From positions 806,001 to 870,000 of the forward strand of contig NZ_CP087203.1 of the NCBI RefSeq assembly GCF_026016325.1: a stretch of 64,000 nt of DNA, read 5' to 3'. Positions 1 through 8,056 of the stretch are shown in pieces. Source of the stretch: Pseudomonas sp. B21-056. Lineage in GTDB: Bacteria; Pseudomonadota; Gammaproteobacteria; Pseudomonadales; Pseudomonadaceae. Positions within the stretch are counted from its first letter, which is position 1. Each line of letters starts with the position of its first letter. The translations under genes were made by a program, and so were the position numbers. Under the pieces are notes generated by a model that worked only from the letters and a program-made list of their open reading frames with translations, had not been told where the DNA came from and searched no databases.

Positions 1-2
1 CT

Positions 3-569
3 GCCGCCAGGCAAGGCGTGGCAATGGCCGATGCGCCGGTTTCGGGCGGAACTGGCGGCGCGGCGGCCGGCACCTTGACCTTCATGGTCGGCGCCACCGC
101 CGAGTTGTTCGCCACCTTACAGCCGGTGCTGGCGCAGATGGGCCGTAACATCGTCCATTGCGGCGAAGTCGGCACCGGCCAGATCGCCAAGATTTGTAAC
201 AACCTGCTACTTGGAATCTCGATGGTAGGCGTCAGCGAGGCCATGGCCCTGGGCGATGCCCTGGGGATCGACACCCAGGTTCTGGCCGGCATCATCAACA
301 GTTCCACGGGGCGTTGCTGGAGTTCGGATACCTACAACCCTTGGCCGGGCGTGATCGAAACGGCACCGGCCTCCCGTGGCTATACCGGTGGTTTCGGCGC
401 CGACCTGATGCTCAAGGACCTGGGCCTGGCCACCGAAGCCGCGCGGCAGGTTCATCAGCCGGTGGTGCTGGGGGCTGTGGCGCAGCAGCTGTATCAGGCG
501 ATGAGCCAGAGGGGCGAGGGCGGCAAGGATTTTTCGGCCATCGTTAACAGCTATCGCAAGCCACAATAA
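3..569 (+). CDS. mmsB: 3-hydroxyisobutyrate dehydrogenase, C-terminal part (5' end outside window)
   Basis: NAD-dependent oxidation of 3-hydroxyisobutyrate to methylmalonate semialdehyde in valine degradation; cytosolic. About 189 codons are visible of a family length near 295, so the Rossmann N-terminus lies before the window. The visible part opens in the linker motif DAPVSGGTGGA, typical of beta-hydroxyacid dehydrogenases. GTGQIAKICNNLLLG follows and contains the catalytic lysine and the conserved NN. The all-alpha C-terminal domain ends in KDFSAIVNSYR. A strong hairpin terminator follows the stop. No frameshift is seen. The family assignment is firm; the exact substrate within the beta-hydroxyacid dehydrogenase family is inferred from the close fit to Pseudomonas MmsB. 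Confidence 0.9.
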   Translation, partial: AARQGVAMADAPVSGGTGGAAAGTLTFMVGATAELFATLQPVLAQMGRNIVHCGEVGTGQIAKICNNLLLGISMVGVSEAMALGDALGIDTQVLAGIINSSTGRCWSSDTYNPWPGVIETAPASRGYTGGFGADLMLKDLGLATEAARQVHQPVVLGAVAQQLYQAMSQRGEGGKDFSAIVNSYRKPQ

Positions 570-579
570 TTGCGTAAGG

Positions 580-630
580 CAGCCATTGTGGCGGGGATGA
601 GTCCTTTCGCCACAATGGCTGTGTCTGTTT
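580..630 (+). terminator. Rho-independent terminator after mmsB
   Basis: A perfect 13-bp stem, AGCCATTGTGGCG (581-593) with CGCCACAATGGCT (608-620), encloses a 14-nt loop and is followed by a T-rich stretch (TGTCTGTTTT). Confidence 0.8.
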
Positions 631-670
631 TATTGAAGCTGTAATAAACCCTGTTTAATGTACACCGCAC

Positions 671-721
671 CCGGGTTATTCCTGAGTTTCATATCAATGG
701 AACTTTAGTGAATTAACCCGG
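671..721. promoter_or_regulatory. Inverted repeat upstream of the operon promoter (candidate operator)
   Basis: CCGGGTTA (671-678) and its complement TAACCCGG (714-721) lie about 43 bp apart, centre to centre, which is close to four helical turns. They sit just upstream of the candidate -35 box at 742. A regulator binding both half-sites is an inference; no regulator gene lies in the operon itself. Confidence 0.35.
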
Positions 722-741
722 TTTATCGTGTTTATGGAGTG

Positions 742-770
742 TTGACAGAAATAAATCATTGCACAATACT
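742..770 (+). promoter_or_regulatory. Candidate sigma-70 promoter of the six-gene operon
   Basis: A perfect -35 TTGACA (742-747), 17 bp spacing and AATACT (765-770) as -10. The first gene starts at 812 after a good ribosome binding site (AAGGAG at 798-803). Confidence 0.6.
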
Positions 771-811
771 CGGCGCTCAGGACGAGCGACACATATCAAG
801 GAGCGATACCC

Positions 812-1774
812 ATGCCTTCGCAGGAAACATGCGTACTTACCTCTGCCGGCCTTAAAAAGTTGGCGCTGAATCAAGAATGTCGAGAGGCTTTCAACAAAGA
901 CTCGCTGTTCTTCAAATTATTCGAGCGAGCCGCTCAGCGCTATATAGTCTCGTCGAACCTGGAAAGCCTCCCCGATAAGCTGAAACTGCTCTGCGACAAG
1001 GGTTATCAGCTCGGCGTCGAATATGTCGGCGAAGAAAACCATGACCCGCGCGTCGTACAGTCTTTTGTCGATGAATACCTGGCGTCCATCCAGACTTTCG
1101 CCAAAGCCGGATTAACGCCCCAGTTAGGTTTCGATTTAAGTGCGGTAGGGATGCTGATATCCCAGGAAACCGCTTATCGCAACGCCACTGCAATCTTGTC
1201 CGCCGCCGCAAAACATAATATTCCTGTGATGATCAGCATGGAACATTCTTCGGCGGTCGATAAGATCCTGGAAGTGTATTCCCAATTGGCACCCGATCAT
1301 TCCAATATTGGCCTAACTGTGCAGGCACACTTGCATAGAACCGTGAATGATCTGCCCGCCCTTATCCGTTATGGCCGCAAGATCAGATTGGTCAAGGGCG
1401 TCTATAACGAAGCGCCTGGAATCGCTCTTCCCCGGGGCGCGGAACTTGATGAACGCTATCTGAAACTGCTGGCGTCCATCCTGGACGCCGGGGTTCCGGT
1501 CAGTTGCGCGACGCAGGATCCAGACCTGATCAAGCGCCTCTTTGAAGAAGGTTTTCACTCCCGCATCGAGGAACTGGAAATGCTCCACGGCGTGCAACCC
1601 GAAGCGTTGCGCAAAGCCAAGGATGCAGGGTTGGCCTGTCGTATCGCGGCGGTCTATGGCGATAGCTGGTACCTGCATTTCCTGCATCGGCTGGCGGAGT
1701 CGCCGGTAAACGTCCTCGAGGCCCTGGCCGACTTCTACGATCCTTCTCGCATTGTTTTTGGCGCAGGTTATTAA
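812..1774 (+). CDS. Proline dehydrogenase-like flavoenzyme (stand-alone PRODH fold)
   Basis: Predicted FAD-dependent oxidation of proline or a related imino acid. The 320-residue length fits monofunctional PRODH rather than bifunctional PutA. Family motifs visible are RLVKGVYNE (classical RLVKGAY..E), CATQDPDLI in place of the usual ATH segment, EMLHGV, and the C-terminal VYGDSWYLHFLHRLAESP, which corresponds to the V.YG..W..Y..RRL.E.P substrate-binding helix. The start is supported by AAGGAG nine bases upstream. It is the first gene of a six-gene operon and has no P5C dehydrogenase partner. This suggests a biosynthetic rather than catabolic role, with substrate unknown. The VYNE and ATQ variations may mean a modified substrate. 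Confidence 0.75.
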   Translation: MPSQETCVLTSAGLKKLALNQECREAFNKDSLFFKLFERAAQRYIVSSNLESLPDKLKLLCDKGYQLGVEYVGEENHDPRVVQSFVDEYLASIQTFAKAGLTPQLGFDLSAVGMLISQETAYRNATAILSAAAKHNIPVMISMEHSSAVDKILEVYSQLAPDHSNIGLTVQAHLHRTVNDLPALIRYGRKIRLVKGVYNEAPGIALPRGAELDERYLKLLASILDAGVPVSCATQDPDLIKRLFEEGFHSRIEELEMLHGVQPEALRKAKDAGLACRIAAVYGDSWYLHFLHRLAESPVNVLEALADFYDPSRIVFGAGY

Positions 1775-1784
1775 CGGAGCATTT

Positions 1785-2846
1785 ATGTTTATCGATCTCA
1801 GAAGCGATACGGTAACCAAGCCAACGGAAGGCATGCGCAAGGCGATTTATCAGGCGGAAGTGGGTGATGACTGCTTCGGTGAAGACCCGACGGTGCGCGC
1901 ATTGGAAGAATACTGTGCCCAGTACTTCCAGAAGGAAGCGGCACTGTTCACTTCTGGCGGCACATTGAGCAACCAGTTGGCTATCAAGGCCATGACGAAC
2001 CCGGGCGACGAGATATTCCTGGACGCCTCGTACCACATCAACTTCTATGAATCCGCCTCGACCTCGGCGTTTTCCGGGGTCAACTTTTCGCTTTCAACCC
2101 ATGACAACGGGTTGTTTACCGTCAGTGACCTGGAAAAACTCCATGCCTCCAAATGCCGTTGGAGCCAGAACTACGCCCTGCCACGGGTGGTGGTGATCGA
2201 GAACACGCTCGGCTGCAAAGGCGGCGCAATCTTCCCGCTGCAACAGATGAACGATGTCTTTGCCTATGCCCAGGATATCGGCGCCTATCGTTACCTGGAT
2301 GGCGCACGCATCCTCCATGCGTCCATCGCGTCCGGTATTGATGTGACGTCGTATACCGACAACGCCGATCTTTTGTCCATGTGCCTGTCCAAGGGGTTGG
2401 GCGCGCCGATCGGTTCGATCATGGTGGGTTCCGAGGAGCTGATACAGCGAGCCAAGAAATACCGCAAATGGTTCGGCGGCGACTTGCACCAGGCCGGCAT
2501 GATGGCGGCTGCGGGCCTGTACGCGATGCACAATCATGTCGAGCGCCTGGCCGAAGACCATGAACACGCCGCGTTGCTGCATCAATTGCTCAACGACATC
2601 GACGAAGCGCCCGCCCGTTATAAGGGCACCAACATGGTGACCCTGGATATTGCCTCGCTGGACATCACCCCGGTGCAGTTCGCGGGCTACCTGCGCAGGC
2701 AAGGCGTGGGTGGGCTGCCTTATAACGCCAGGGAAATGCGCTTCATGCCGCATATCAACATTACCCGCGACGATATCCACAAAGCCGCCGGTATTATCAA
2801 GGATGCCGTTCGTGCGCTCAGCCAGGCCGGGGAGACGATCAAGTGA
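1785..2846 (+). CDS. Threonine aldolase-like PLP enzyme
   Basis: Fold type I PLP enzyme of the low-specificity threonine aldolase / beta-eliminating lyase family. It would catalyse reversible aldol cleavage or formation of a beta-hydroxy-alpha-amino acid. The N-terminus IDLRSDTVTKPT is diagnostic, GGTLSNQ is the phosphate-binding turn, and SKGLGAPIGS holds the PLP lysine. The length of 353 residues is normal. The chosen ATG at 1785 follows GGAG and is preferred to an in-frame upstream codon lying inside the previous gene. It is 10 bp from the proline dehydrogenase-like gene and overlaps the next gene by 4 bp. In this setting it may condense glycine with an aldehyde, perhaps one made by the neighbouring flavoenzyme (inference). 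Confidence 0.8.
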   Translation: MFIDLRSDTVTKPTEGMRKAIYQAEVGDDCFGEDPTVRALEEYCAQYFQKEAALFTSGGTLSNQLAIKAMTNPGDEIFLDASYHINFYESASTSAFSGVNFSLSTHDNGLFTVSDLEKLHASKCRWSQNYALPRVVVIENTLGCKGGAIFPLQQMNDVFAYAQDIGAYRYLDGARILHASIASGIDVTSYTDNADLLSMCLSKGLGAPIGSIMVGSEELIQRAKKYRKWFGGDLHQAGMMAAAGLYAMHNHVERLAEDHEHAALLHQLLNDIDEAPARYKGTNMVTLDIASLDITPVQFAGYLRRQGVGGLPYNAREMRFMPHINITRDDIHKAAGIIKDAVRALSQAGETIK

Positions 2847-4147
2847 TCTACAAGAAAAATGTCGTCCTGATCGTCGATGCCTATTCGATCGGCAGCCTGA
2901 TCGCCCCTGCATTCATTTCCCGTGGATTCGATTGCGTGCATCTGCGTTCGACCGCCAACGTCAACGCGTTCTACAAACCCTGGTTTCGCCCCGCCGATTT
3001 TATCGACGATATTCTCTACAGCTCGGATGCCGAGTTGCGTCAGGCCTTGTCCGATTATTCGGTCCAGTTCGTACTCGCTGGTTGCGAGTTCGGTGTAGAG
3101 CTGGCCGCCCACCTGGCCGAGCTGTTCGACGTGACGCGACGCAATGATCCGCGCCACGCCATTCGCTGGCGCGACAAGTTTGAAATGCACGAGGCTTTGC
3201 AACAGGCCGGCGTGCGATCGATCCGGCATTTCAAGTCGGGGTCGTTGACGGCCATTCAGGAGTGGGTGAAAGAGCAGAGAATCCTGCCCGTGGTGTTGAA
3301 GCCGATCAAAAGCGCCGGCTCCGACAATATCCATATCTGCACCTGTGAGAGCGAAGTCGAGCGGGCTTTCGAGGCGATCAAGTCGAGCCGGAATCTTTTT
3401 CTCGAAAGCAACGAAGAGGTTCTGGTTCAGCAGTACCTGGACAACTCGGACTTCCGCTCGGAACTGTCGGCGAGCAAGTCCAGCGATGTGGATATCGAAT
3501 ATTGCGTCAACACCGTGAGTGTCGATGGCCAGCACTATGTCAGCGAAATCATCCGTGTTTATCGCACGCGGATTGGTGATTCGCCGGTGCACGACTACAA
3601 CCAGTTGATGTGCCCGGTGGACAATGCCGATGTCTACGCTCGCCTGTCCCACTACATTTTTTCCGTGCTCGATGCACTCGGCATCCGGCAAGGGGTTGGT
3701 CACAGCGAACTGATGATTGTCGACGATGAGCCGGTACTGCTTGAAACCGCGGCACGCATGCCGGGCGGTATCGATCTGTCGGCCTACACCCGGGCCCTGG
3801 GGCATAACCAGTTGAGTCTGTGGATCGACTCGCTGGTCAATCCACAGGCCTTTCTCGATTACCGTCAGCGGCCGAGAACCAGGCTCTACTTCCATTCAAG
3901 TTGCGTGTTCCTGATCGCCCGGCAGGCCGGCCCGATCAAGCGGGCGCCCGAGCTGACGCGGTGGAAGGCGATTGCAGGGGTGCACAGCATCAAGATCCAG
4001 GATGAGGGTGTGCTCAAGGAAACCGTTTCCCTGGAAAACTGCCCGGGCCACGTTTTCATCCTCGGTCATGATCGCGCCGCCATCCAGCAAAGCATCGAGT
4101 TGCTGCGCGAGGATGAGCCCGGCGTCTACAGGGCCATGCTGACATGA
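2843..4147 (+). CDS. ATP-grasp ligase (amino-acid or dipeptide ligase-like)
   Basis: ATP-grasp enzymes activate a carboxylate as acyl phosphate and couple it to an amine. The protein has 434 residues. An N-terminal pre-ATP-grasp Rossmann part is followed by a nucleotide-binding strand (LPVVLKPIKSAGSDNI, about residues 148-163). The metal-binding segment LLETAARMPGG (about 302-312) resembles the E.N.R.PGG motif of L-amino acid ligases and of biotin carboxylase-like enzymes. It starts with GTG overlapping the previous TGA (GTGA), preceded by GGGGAGA. The MFS gene directly downstream is reminiscent of dipeptide antibiotic loci, where ligase and exporter are paired. Substrates cannot be read from the sequence. 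Confidence 0.75.
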   Translation: MIYKKNVVLIVDAYSIGSLIAPAFISRGFDCVHLRSTANVNAFYKPWFRPADFIDDILYSSDAELRQALSDYSVQFVLAGCEFGVELAAHLAELFDVTRRNDPRHAIRWRDKFEMHEALQQAGVRSIRHFKSGSLTAIQEWVKEQRILPVVLKPIKSAGSDNIHICTCESEVERAFEAIKSSRNLFLESNEEVLVQQYLDNSDFRSELSASKSSDVDIEYCVNTVSVDGQHYVSEIIRVYRTRIGDSPVHDYNQLMCPVDNADVYARLSHYIFSVLDALGIRQGVGHSELMIVDDEPVLLETAARMPGGIDLSAYTRALGHNQLSLWIDSLVNPQAFLDYRQRPRTRLYFHSSCVFLIARQAGPIKRAPELTRWKAIAGVHSIKIQDEGVLKETVSLENCPGHVFILGHDRAAIQQSIELLREDEPGVYRAMLT

Positions 4148-5358
4148 GCGACGTGTCGGGAGAGCTGGCCGTGCAGGACGGGGCCAAGGTCTATACGAGG
4201 CCTGTGATGCTGCTGCTGTCGGCGACGTTTATCCTGACCGTTGCCCGGGCCCTGGCGTTGCCTTATCTGGTCGTCTATTGCTCCCAGGTTTTCGGCCTGG
4301 GCGTGACGGATATCGGCCTTGTGGTCGGCGGCGCGCTGATCGTCAGCTCGCTGCTGGGGGTCTATGGCGGTTTTCTGGTGGACAGGTTTTCCAACTATCG
4401 GATCCTGCTCGGTGCGGCCACCTTGTTTGCCCTGGCATTTGCCGTGGCCTACCAGGTTGCCAGCCTGGTGCCGTTCATCATTGCGATCGTGGCGGTGAAC
4501 CTGTCCTATGCGGTGATCGATATCGCCGTGAAGTCAGGTATAGGTTTGCTGGTGATTCCCGATAAAAGGGGCAGTGTATTTTCCATGAAATACACGCTGA
4601 CCAATGTCGGTTACGCCATCGGTCCCTTTCTGGGCGTGTTGTTTGCCAAGATCAGTCCCGGCCTGCCCTTTGCCGTTTCGGCGCTGATCGGCGTGGTGTT
4701 CGTGGGACTGTACAGCGTACTGGGCGAGCGCCTTCCCCGGGGAGCAAGCGCGGAGCGTCCGAACAATGACTTTGTCCGTGTACTGGTTCATCTGGCGCGT
4801 CATTACCGACTGGTCTGCTTTACGATCGGCGGCGTTCTCAGTGCGATTGTATTCGGACAGTTCACCGCCTATCTCTCGCAATACCTGATCGTGACCAGCG
4901 ACCCGGAAAATACCTATCGGATCATCAATTACCTGGTCACCACCAACGCTTGCGTCGTCATCGGCCTGCAATACCTGATCGGCTCCAGGATCCACCCGAA
5001 CAACCTGTTTCGCATGTTGCTGCTGGGCATGTTGTTTTTCATCACCGGGCTCATGGGGTTCGCTTATGCACAGGCCTGGATGGTCTGGGTGGTTGCCATG
5101 ATCATTTTCACCGTGGGGGAAATCATCATCATCCCGGCGGAGTATCTGTTCATTGACTACATCGCACCGGAAGACATGCGAGGCGTGTACTACGGCGCGC
5201 AGAACCTGTCCAACCTGGGGGCGGCACTGGGGCCGGTATTGTGTGGCGCGGTGTTGTCGTTGTATGCGCCGCAGACCATGTTCTACGTCCTGTCGCTGTG
5301 CGTGGTCGCCGCCAGCCTGTTCTATTTCCTGGGTTCCAGGCGCTGGGGGAATGCATGA
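4144..5358 (+). CDS. MFS transporter, probable exporter of the cluster product
   Basis: A 404-residue integral membrane protein with about 12 hydrophobic segments in two halves. A basic loop after the second and third helices (GGFLVDRFSNYR) corresponds to the MFS motif A region. It overlaps the ligase gene by ATGA and the next gene by ATGA, so it is translationally coupled inside the operon. Export or self-resistance for the cluster product is inferred from position; import cannot be excluded. Confidence 0.75.
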   Translation: MSDVSGELAVQDGAKVYTRPVMLLLSATFILTVARALALPYLVVYCSQVFGLGVTDIGLVVGGALIVSSLLGVYGGFLVDRFSNYRILLGAATLFALAFAVAYQVASLVPFIIAIVAVNLSYAVIDIAVKSGIGLLVIPDKRGSVFSMKYTLTNVGYAIGPFLGVLFAKISPGLPFAVSALIGVVFVGLYSVLGERLPRGASAERPNNDFVRVLVHLARHYRLVCFTIGGVLSAIVFGQFTAYLSQYLIVTSDPENTYRIINYLVTTNACVVIGLQYLIGSRIHPNNLFRMLLLGMLFFITGLMGFAYAQAWMVWVVAMIIFTVGEIIIIPAEYLFIDYIAPEDMRGVYYGAQNLSNLGAALGPVLCGAVLSLYAPQTMFYVLSLCVVAASLFYFLGSRRWGNA

Positions 5359-6470
5359 TTCATTTCAACACGGCGGGTTCGGGGCTCATGTCCAGCGAGA
5401 CGCTGGATCGGATGCAGCGTTACTTGCAGGAAGAGTTCGAGTTGGGCGCCTATGAAACCGAACTGAATCATTCGCCCGTGCTGGACACCGAAGTCTATGA
5501 AAGCATTGGCCGATTGCTGGGTGCCAATGCACGCAACATTGCCCTGTTCGATGGGGCGACCAAGGCCTGGGTGACCGCGCTGGAGTCGCTGACCTGGACC
5601 GAGGGCGCACGGGTTCTGGTCACGCCTTACGAATACGCGGGCAACCTGATTGCACTGTCGACGTTGCAGCGTCTGCATGGGGTGGTGGTCGAAGTGATGC
5701 CGCTGCTGGCCGACGGCAACCTGGACCTGCAATGGCTGGCCCGGCACATGAGCGCGGAGGTCAAGCTGGTCTCGCTCGTCCATGTGCCTTCCTGTTGCGG
5801 CATCGTGAATGACGTCGTCGCGGTGGGGAACATTCTGCGTGATTACCCTTGCCTGTATTTTGTCGATGCCTGTCAGTCGGCGGGCATGCTCGCACTGGAT
5901 GTGCGGGCCATCGGCTGCGATGTATTGACGGCGGCCGGCAGGAAGTTCCTCTGTGGACCGAGAGGCACGGGATTCGCCTATCTTTCCGAGTGCTTCCTGG
6001 CGTCTGCACAACCGCGTTTCAGCGACCTCGGCCGGGCCAGTGTCGATCTGTCCGGCGTGGTCCATCGGCGTATCGATGATGCCCGTGGTTATGAGTTTGC
6101 CGAACGCAACAATGCGGCAGTGCTGGGCTTGAACCAGGCGATCAAGGAACGCCTGTCGAATGCCTACGGTGAAGAGTCCGACCTCTACCAATATCTTTTC
6201 CAGCGTCTGGCCCGGATGCCTGACATCCACTTGATTGCGCCAGGTACGCAGCATCAGGGAATCATCGCTTTTATTCATGCCCGCTGTGCGGCGACGGAAG
6301 TCGTCGGCTACCTGCGCACCCGAGGTGTCAACAGTTGGCCGGGGTATGCCTCCCATACGCCGTACTTTATGTTGAAGCAGGGGCATGAGCGTTTCGTGCG
6401 GATCTCCATCAACGCTCGGAACAGCGTTCGTGAGGCGGATGAGTTCATCGCCTTGCTGGCGCAGATATAA
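5355..6470 (+). CDS. Class V aminotransferase-fold PLP enzyme (cysteine desulfurase / isopenicillin N epimerase-like)
   Basis: A PLP enzyme of about 371 residues. The cofactor aspartate lies in YFVDACQSAG and the Schiff-base lysine in AGRKFLCGPRGTGF (around residue 197), both typical of the NifS/CsdA-like and epimerase-like class V group. The start MIHFNTAGSG at 5355 overlaps the MFS stop (ATGA) and begins with the family's usual FNTAG opening; a longer in-frame extension would lie wholly in the transporter gene. Family members perform desulfuration, epimerisation, beta-elimination or hydrolysis, so the reaction here is open. It ends 80 bp before the desaturase gene. Confidence 0.75.
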   Translation: MIHFNTAGSGLMSSETLDRMQRYLQEEFELGAYETELNHSPVLDTEVYESIGRLLGANARNIALFDGATKAWVTALESLTWTEGARVLVTPYEYAGNLIALSTLQRLHGVVVEVMPLLADGNLDLQWLARHMSAEVKLVSLVHVPSCCGIVNDVVAVGNILRDYPCLYFVDACQSAGMLALDVRAIGCDVLTAAGRKFLCGPRGTGFAYLSECFLASAQPRFSDLGRASVDLSGVVHRRIDDARGYEFAERNNAAVLGLNQAIKERLSNAYGEESDLYQYLFQRLARMPDIHLIAPGTQHQGIIAFIHARCAATEVVGYLRTRGVNSWPGYASHTPYFMLKQGHERFVRISINARNSVREADEFIALLAQI

Positions 6471-6550
6471 CCCGACGCAGGGCACGAAACTTCAAGGCAA
6501 GGACCGTGGGCGTCTGTATTGATCACGTTGAATCACGAAAGGGAATTCTG

Positions 6551-7537
6551 ATGAACGATATGACCAGGTTTAATCCTTCAGCTGAACTAAGGCAGCGCTT
6601 GCGACCCCTGTACCACAAGGATAACTGGCACTGGCTGGTTGCCCTTGGCGCAGACTTGCTGGTCATTGCCTCGGCAATCTACCTGAGCAATCGCTACAAC
6701 GTCTTGTATCCGCTGGCACTGCTCTTCATTGGCTCCCGACAACGAGCCCTCGCATCGCTTCTGCACGAAGCGGCGCACATGACCCTGGCCCGGAGCAAAG
6801 TAGTCAACAAGTGGGTCGGCGAGTACCTGCTGGCCTATCCCATCTTCCAGAACTACGAAGCGTACCGGCGCTCCCATGTGCAGATGCATCACCACCACCT
6901 GGGTGATCAGGACAAGGACCCCGACCATCGCTTCTACATCGAATCCGGCCTGTATGAAGCGCAGGATCGCCTGGACTTCCTGTTCCGGCATCTGTTCAGG
7001 AGCGTGACGCTGGTCAATACCTACAAGTACTTCCTCTACCTGGTAAAGAATCGGGCCGGTGACATCCTTGCCAACCCGCTACAAGGTGTGAAGCTCCTGG
7101 CAGTGCATGGGGTCATCCTGCTGCTGTTGAGCTATTTCGTCGGTCCATGGGGCTATGTCCTGTTCTGGTTGATTCCTTACTTCACGGCCTTCCAGGTGAT
7201 TGGCTGGTTCTCCGAGATTTCCGAGCACTTTGGCATGTTCGGCGTCTACAAGGAGGAGGTGAAACTGACGCGCAATCGCTTCCCGACCCTGCCCGAAAGA
7301 CTGTTCATTGGTATGCATGGCGACAACTATCACCTGACGCACCATCTGTTTGCGGGCGTTCCATTCTGGAACCTGAAGCAGGCACACCAGGTATTGATGG
7401 AGGATGAGAGCTATGCGGCCGCCAATCGCGGCTGTGGTGGGATTTTTACGGCGAGGAGAGATGCCAGGTCCAGCATCCATCAGATACTCGAGGCGTATCG
7501 AAGCGGCAAGATCAGCGCTATCAACGTCACGGTGTAG
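6551..7537 (+). CDS. Fatty acid desaturase-like diiron enzyme
   Basis: A membrane-associated non-haem diiron desaturase/hydroxylase of 328 residues. All three histidine boxes are present: HEAAH (about 72-76), HVQMHHHH (about 109-116) and HGDNYHLTHH (about 256-265), with hydrophobic helices between the second and third. The ATG at 6551 follows AAAGGGAA. It is the last gene of the operon and is followed by a hairpin. Relatives of this family act on small metabolites as well as on lipids (hydroxylation, desaturation, acetylenation). Being next to amino-acid enzymes, it probably tailors a small molecule; this is an inference. Confidence 0.75.
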   Translation: MNDMTRFNPSAELRQRLRPLYHKDNWHWLVALGADLLVIASAIYLSNRYNVLYPLALLFIGSRQRALASLLHEAAHMTLARSKVVNKWVGEYLLAYPIFQNYEAYRRSHVQMHHHHLGDQDKDPDHRFYIESGLYEAQDRLDFLFRHLFRSVTLVNTYKYFLYLVKNRAGDILANPLQGVKLLAVHGVILLLLSYFVGPWGYVLFWLIPYFTAFQVIGWFSEISEHFGMFGVYKEEVKLTRNRFPTLPERLFIGMHGDNYHLTHHLFAGVPFWNLKQAHQVLMEDESYAAANRGCGGIFTARRDARSSIHQILEAYRSGKISAINVTV

Positions 7538-7553
7538 CGGCGGGTTGCGGCAC

Positions 7554-7586
7554 TGCGCTGTGTTCGCATCGAGCGAGCACAGCGCA
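7554..7586. terminator. Hairpin between convergent genes
   Basis: TGCGCTGTG (7554-7562) pairs with CACAGCGCA (7578-7586). It lies between the end of the desaturase gene and the end of the minus-strand cupin gene and could end both transcripts. There is no long T run, so strength is uncertain. Confidence 0.5.
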
Positions 7587-7611
7587 CCGGCCGCAGGCGT
7601 ATCGAACCGAA

Positions 7612-7956
7612 TCAGGCAAAGACGAAGTATTTGCGCACGGTTTCAACCACTTCCCAGGTGCCTTTCATCCCAGGCTCGATGACAAAGATGTCACCGGCCC
7701 GCAGATGGATGGGCTCCATGCCTTCCGGGGTGATGATGCAGTAGCCTTCCTGGAAGTGGCAGTATTCCCACTTCACGTATTCCACGTACCATTTGCCCGG
7801 CGTGCAGATCCAGGTGCCCATGATCTTGCTGCCATCTTCGCTGGTATAGGCGTTGAGGTTGACGGTGTGCGGGTCGCCTTCGAGCTTTTCCCATTTGCAG
7901 GCATCGAGTACGGGCAGCGGATGGGTATCGCGCAGGACGGTGATAGGTGCGGTCAT
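7612..7956 (-). CDS. Small cupin-domain protein
   Basis: A single-domain cupin of 114 residues, related to the EutQ/DUF861-type group. It shows the two cupin halves, with KWEYCHFQEGYCIITPEG as the first and the motif LRAGDIFVIEPGMKGTWEV as the second, followed by the usual VRKYFVF ending. The ATG at 7956 starts MTAPITVL; a longer in-frame start would run into the upstream intergenic region without support. The substrate is unknown; such proteins bind small ligands or isomerise sugars. It lies 100 bp downstream of a co-oriented LysR gene. Confidence 0.7.
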   Translation of the reverse strand: MTAPITVLRDTHPLPVLDACKWEKLEGDPHTVNLNAYTSEDGSKIMGTWICTPGKWYVEYVKWEYCHFQEGYCIITPEGMEPIHLRAGDIFVIEPGMKGTWEVVETVRKYFVFA

Positions 7957-8056
7957 GTGGACTCCGGGCAATGGACGTAAGCTGAAGAGGCACCCTATAG
8001 GCGTCTGCATTCTTCCAGTTGTCTGTGCTCGACATCGAGCTACCCAGAAACGCAAA

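Noticed and set aside
812..1774. Assignment of the first operon gene as catabolic putA
   Set aside because: Only about 320 residues; it lacks the DNA-binding and P5C dehydrogenase domains and sits with biosynthetic-type genes.
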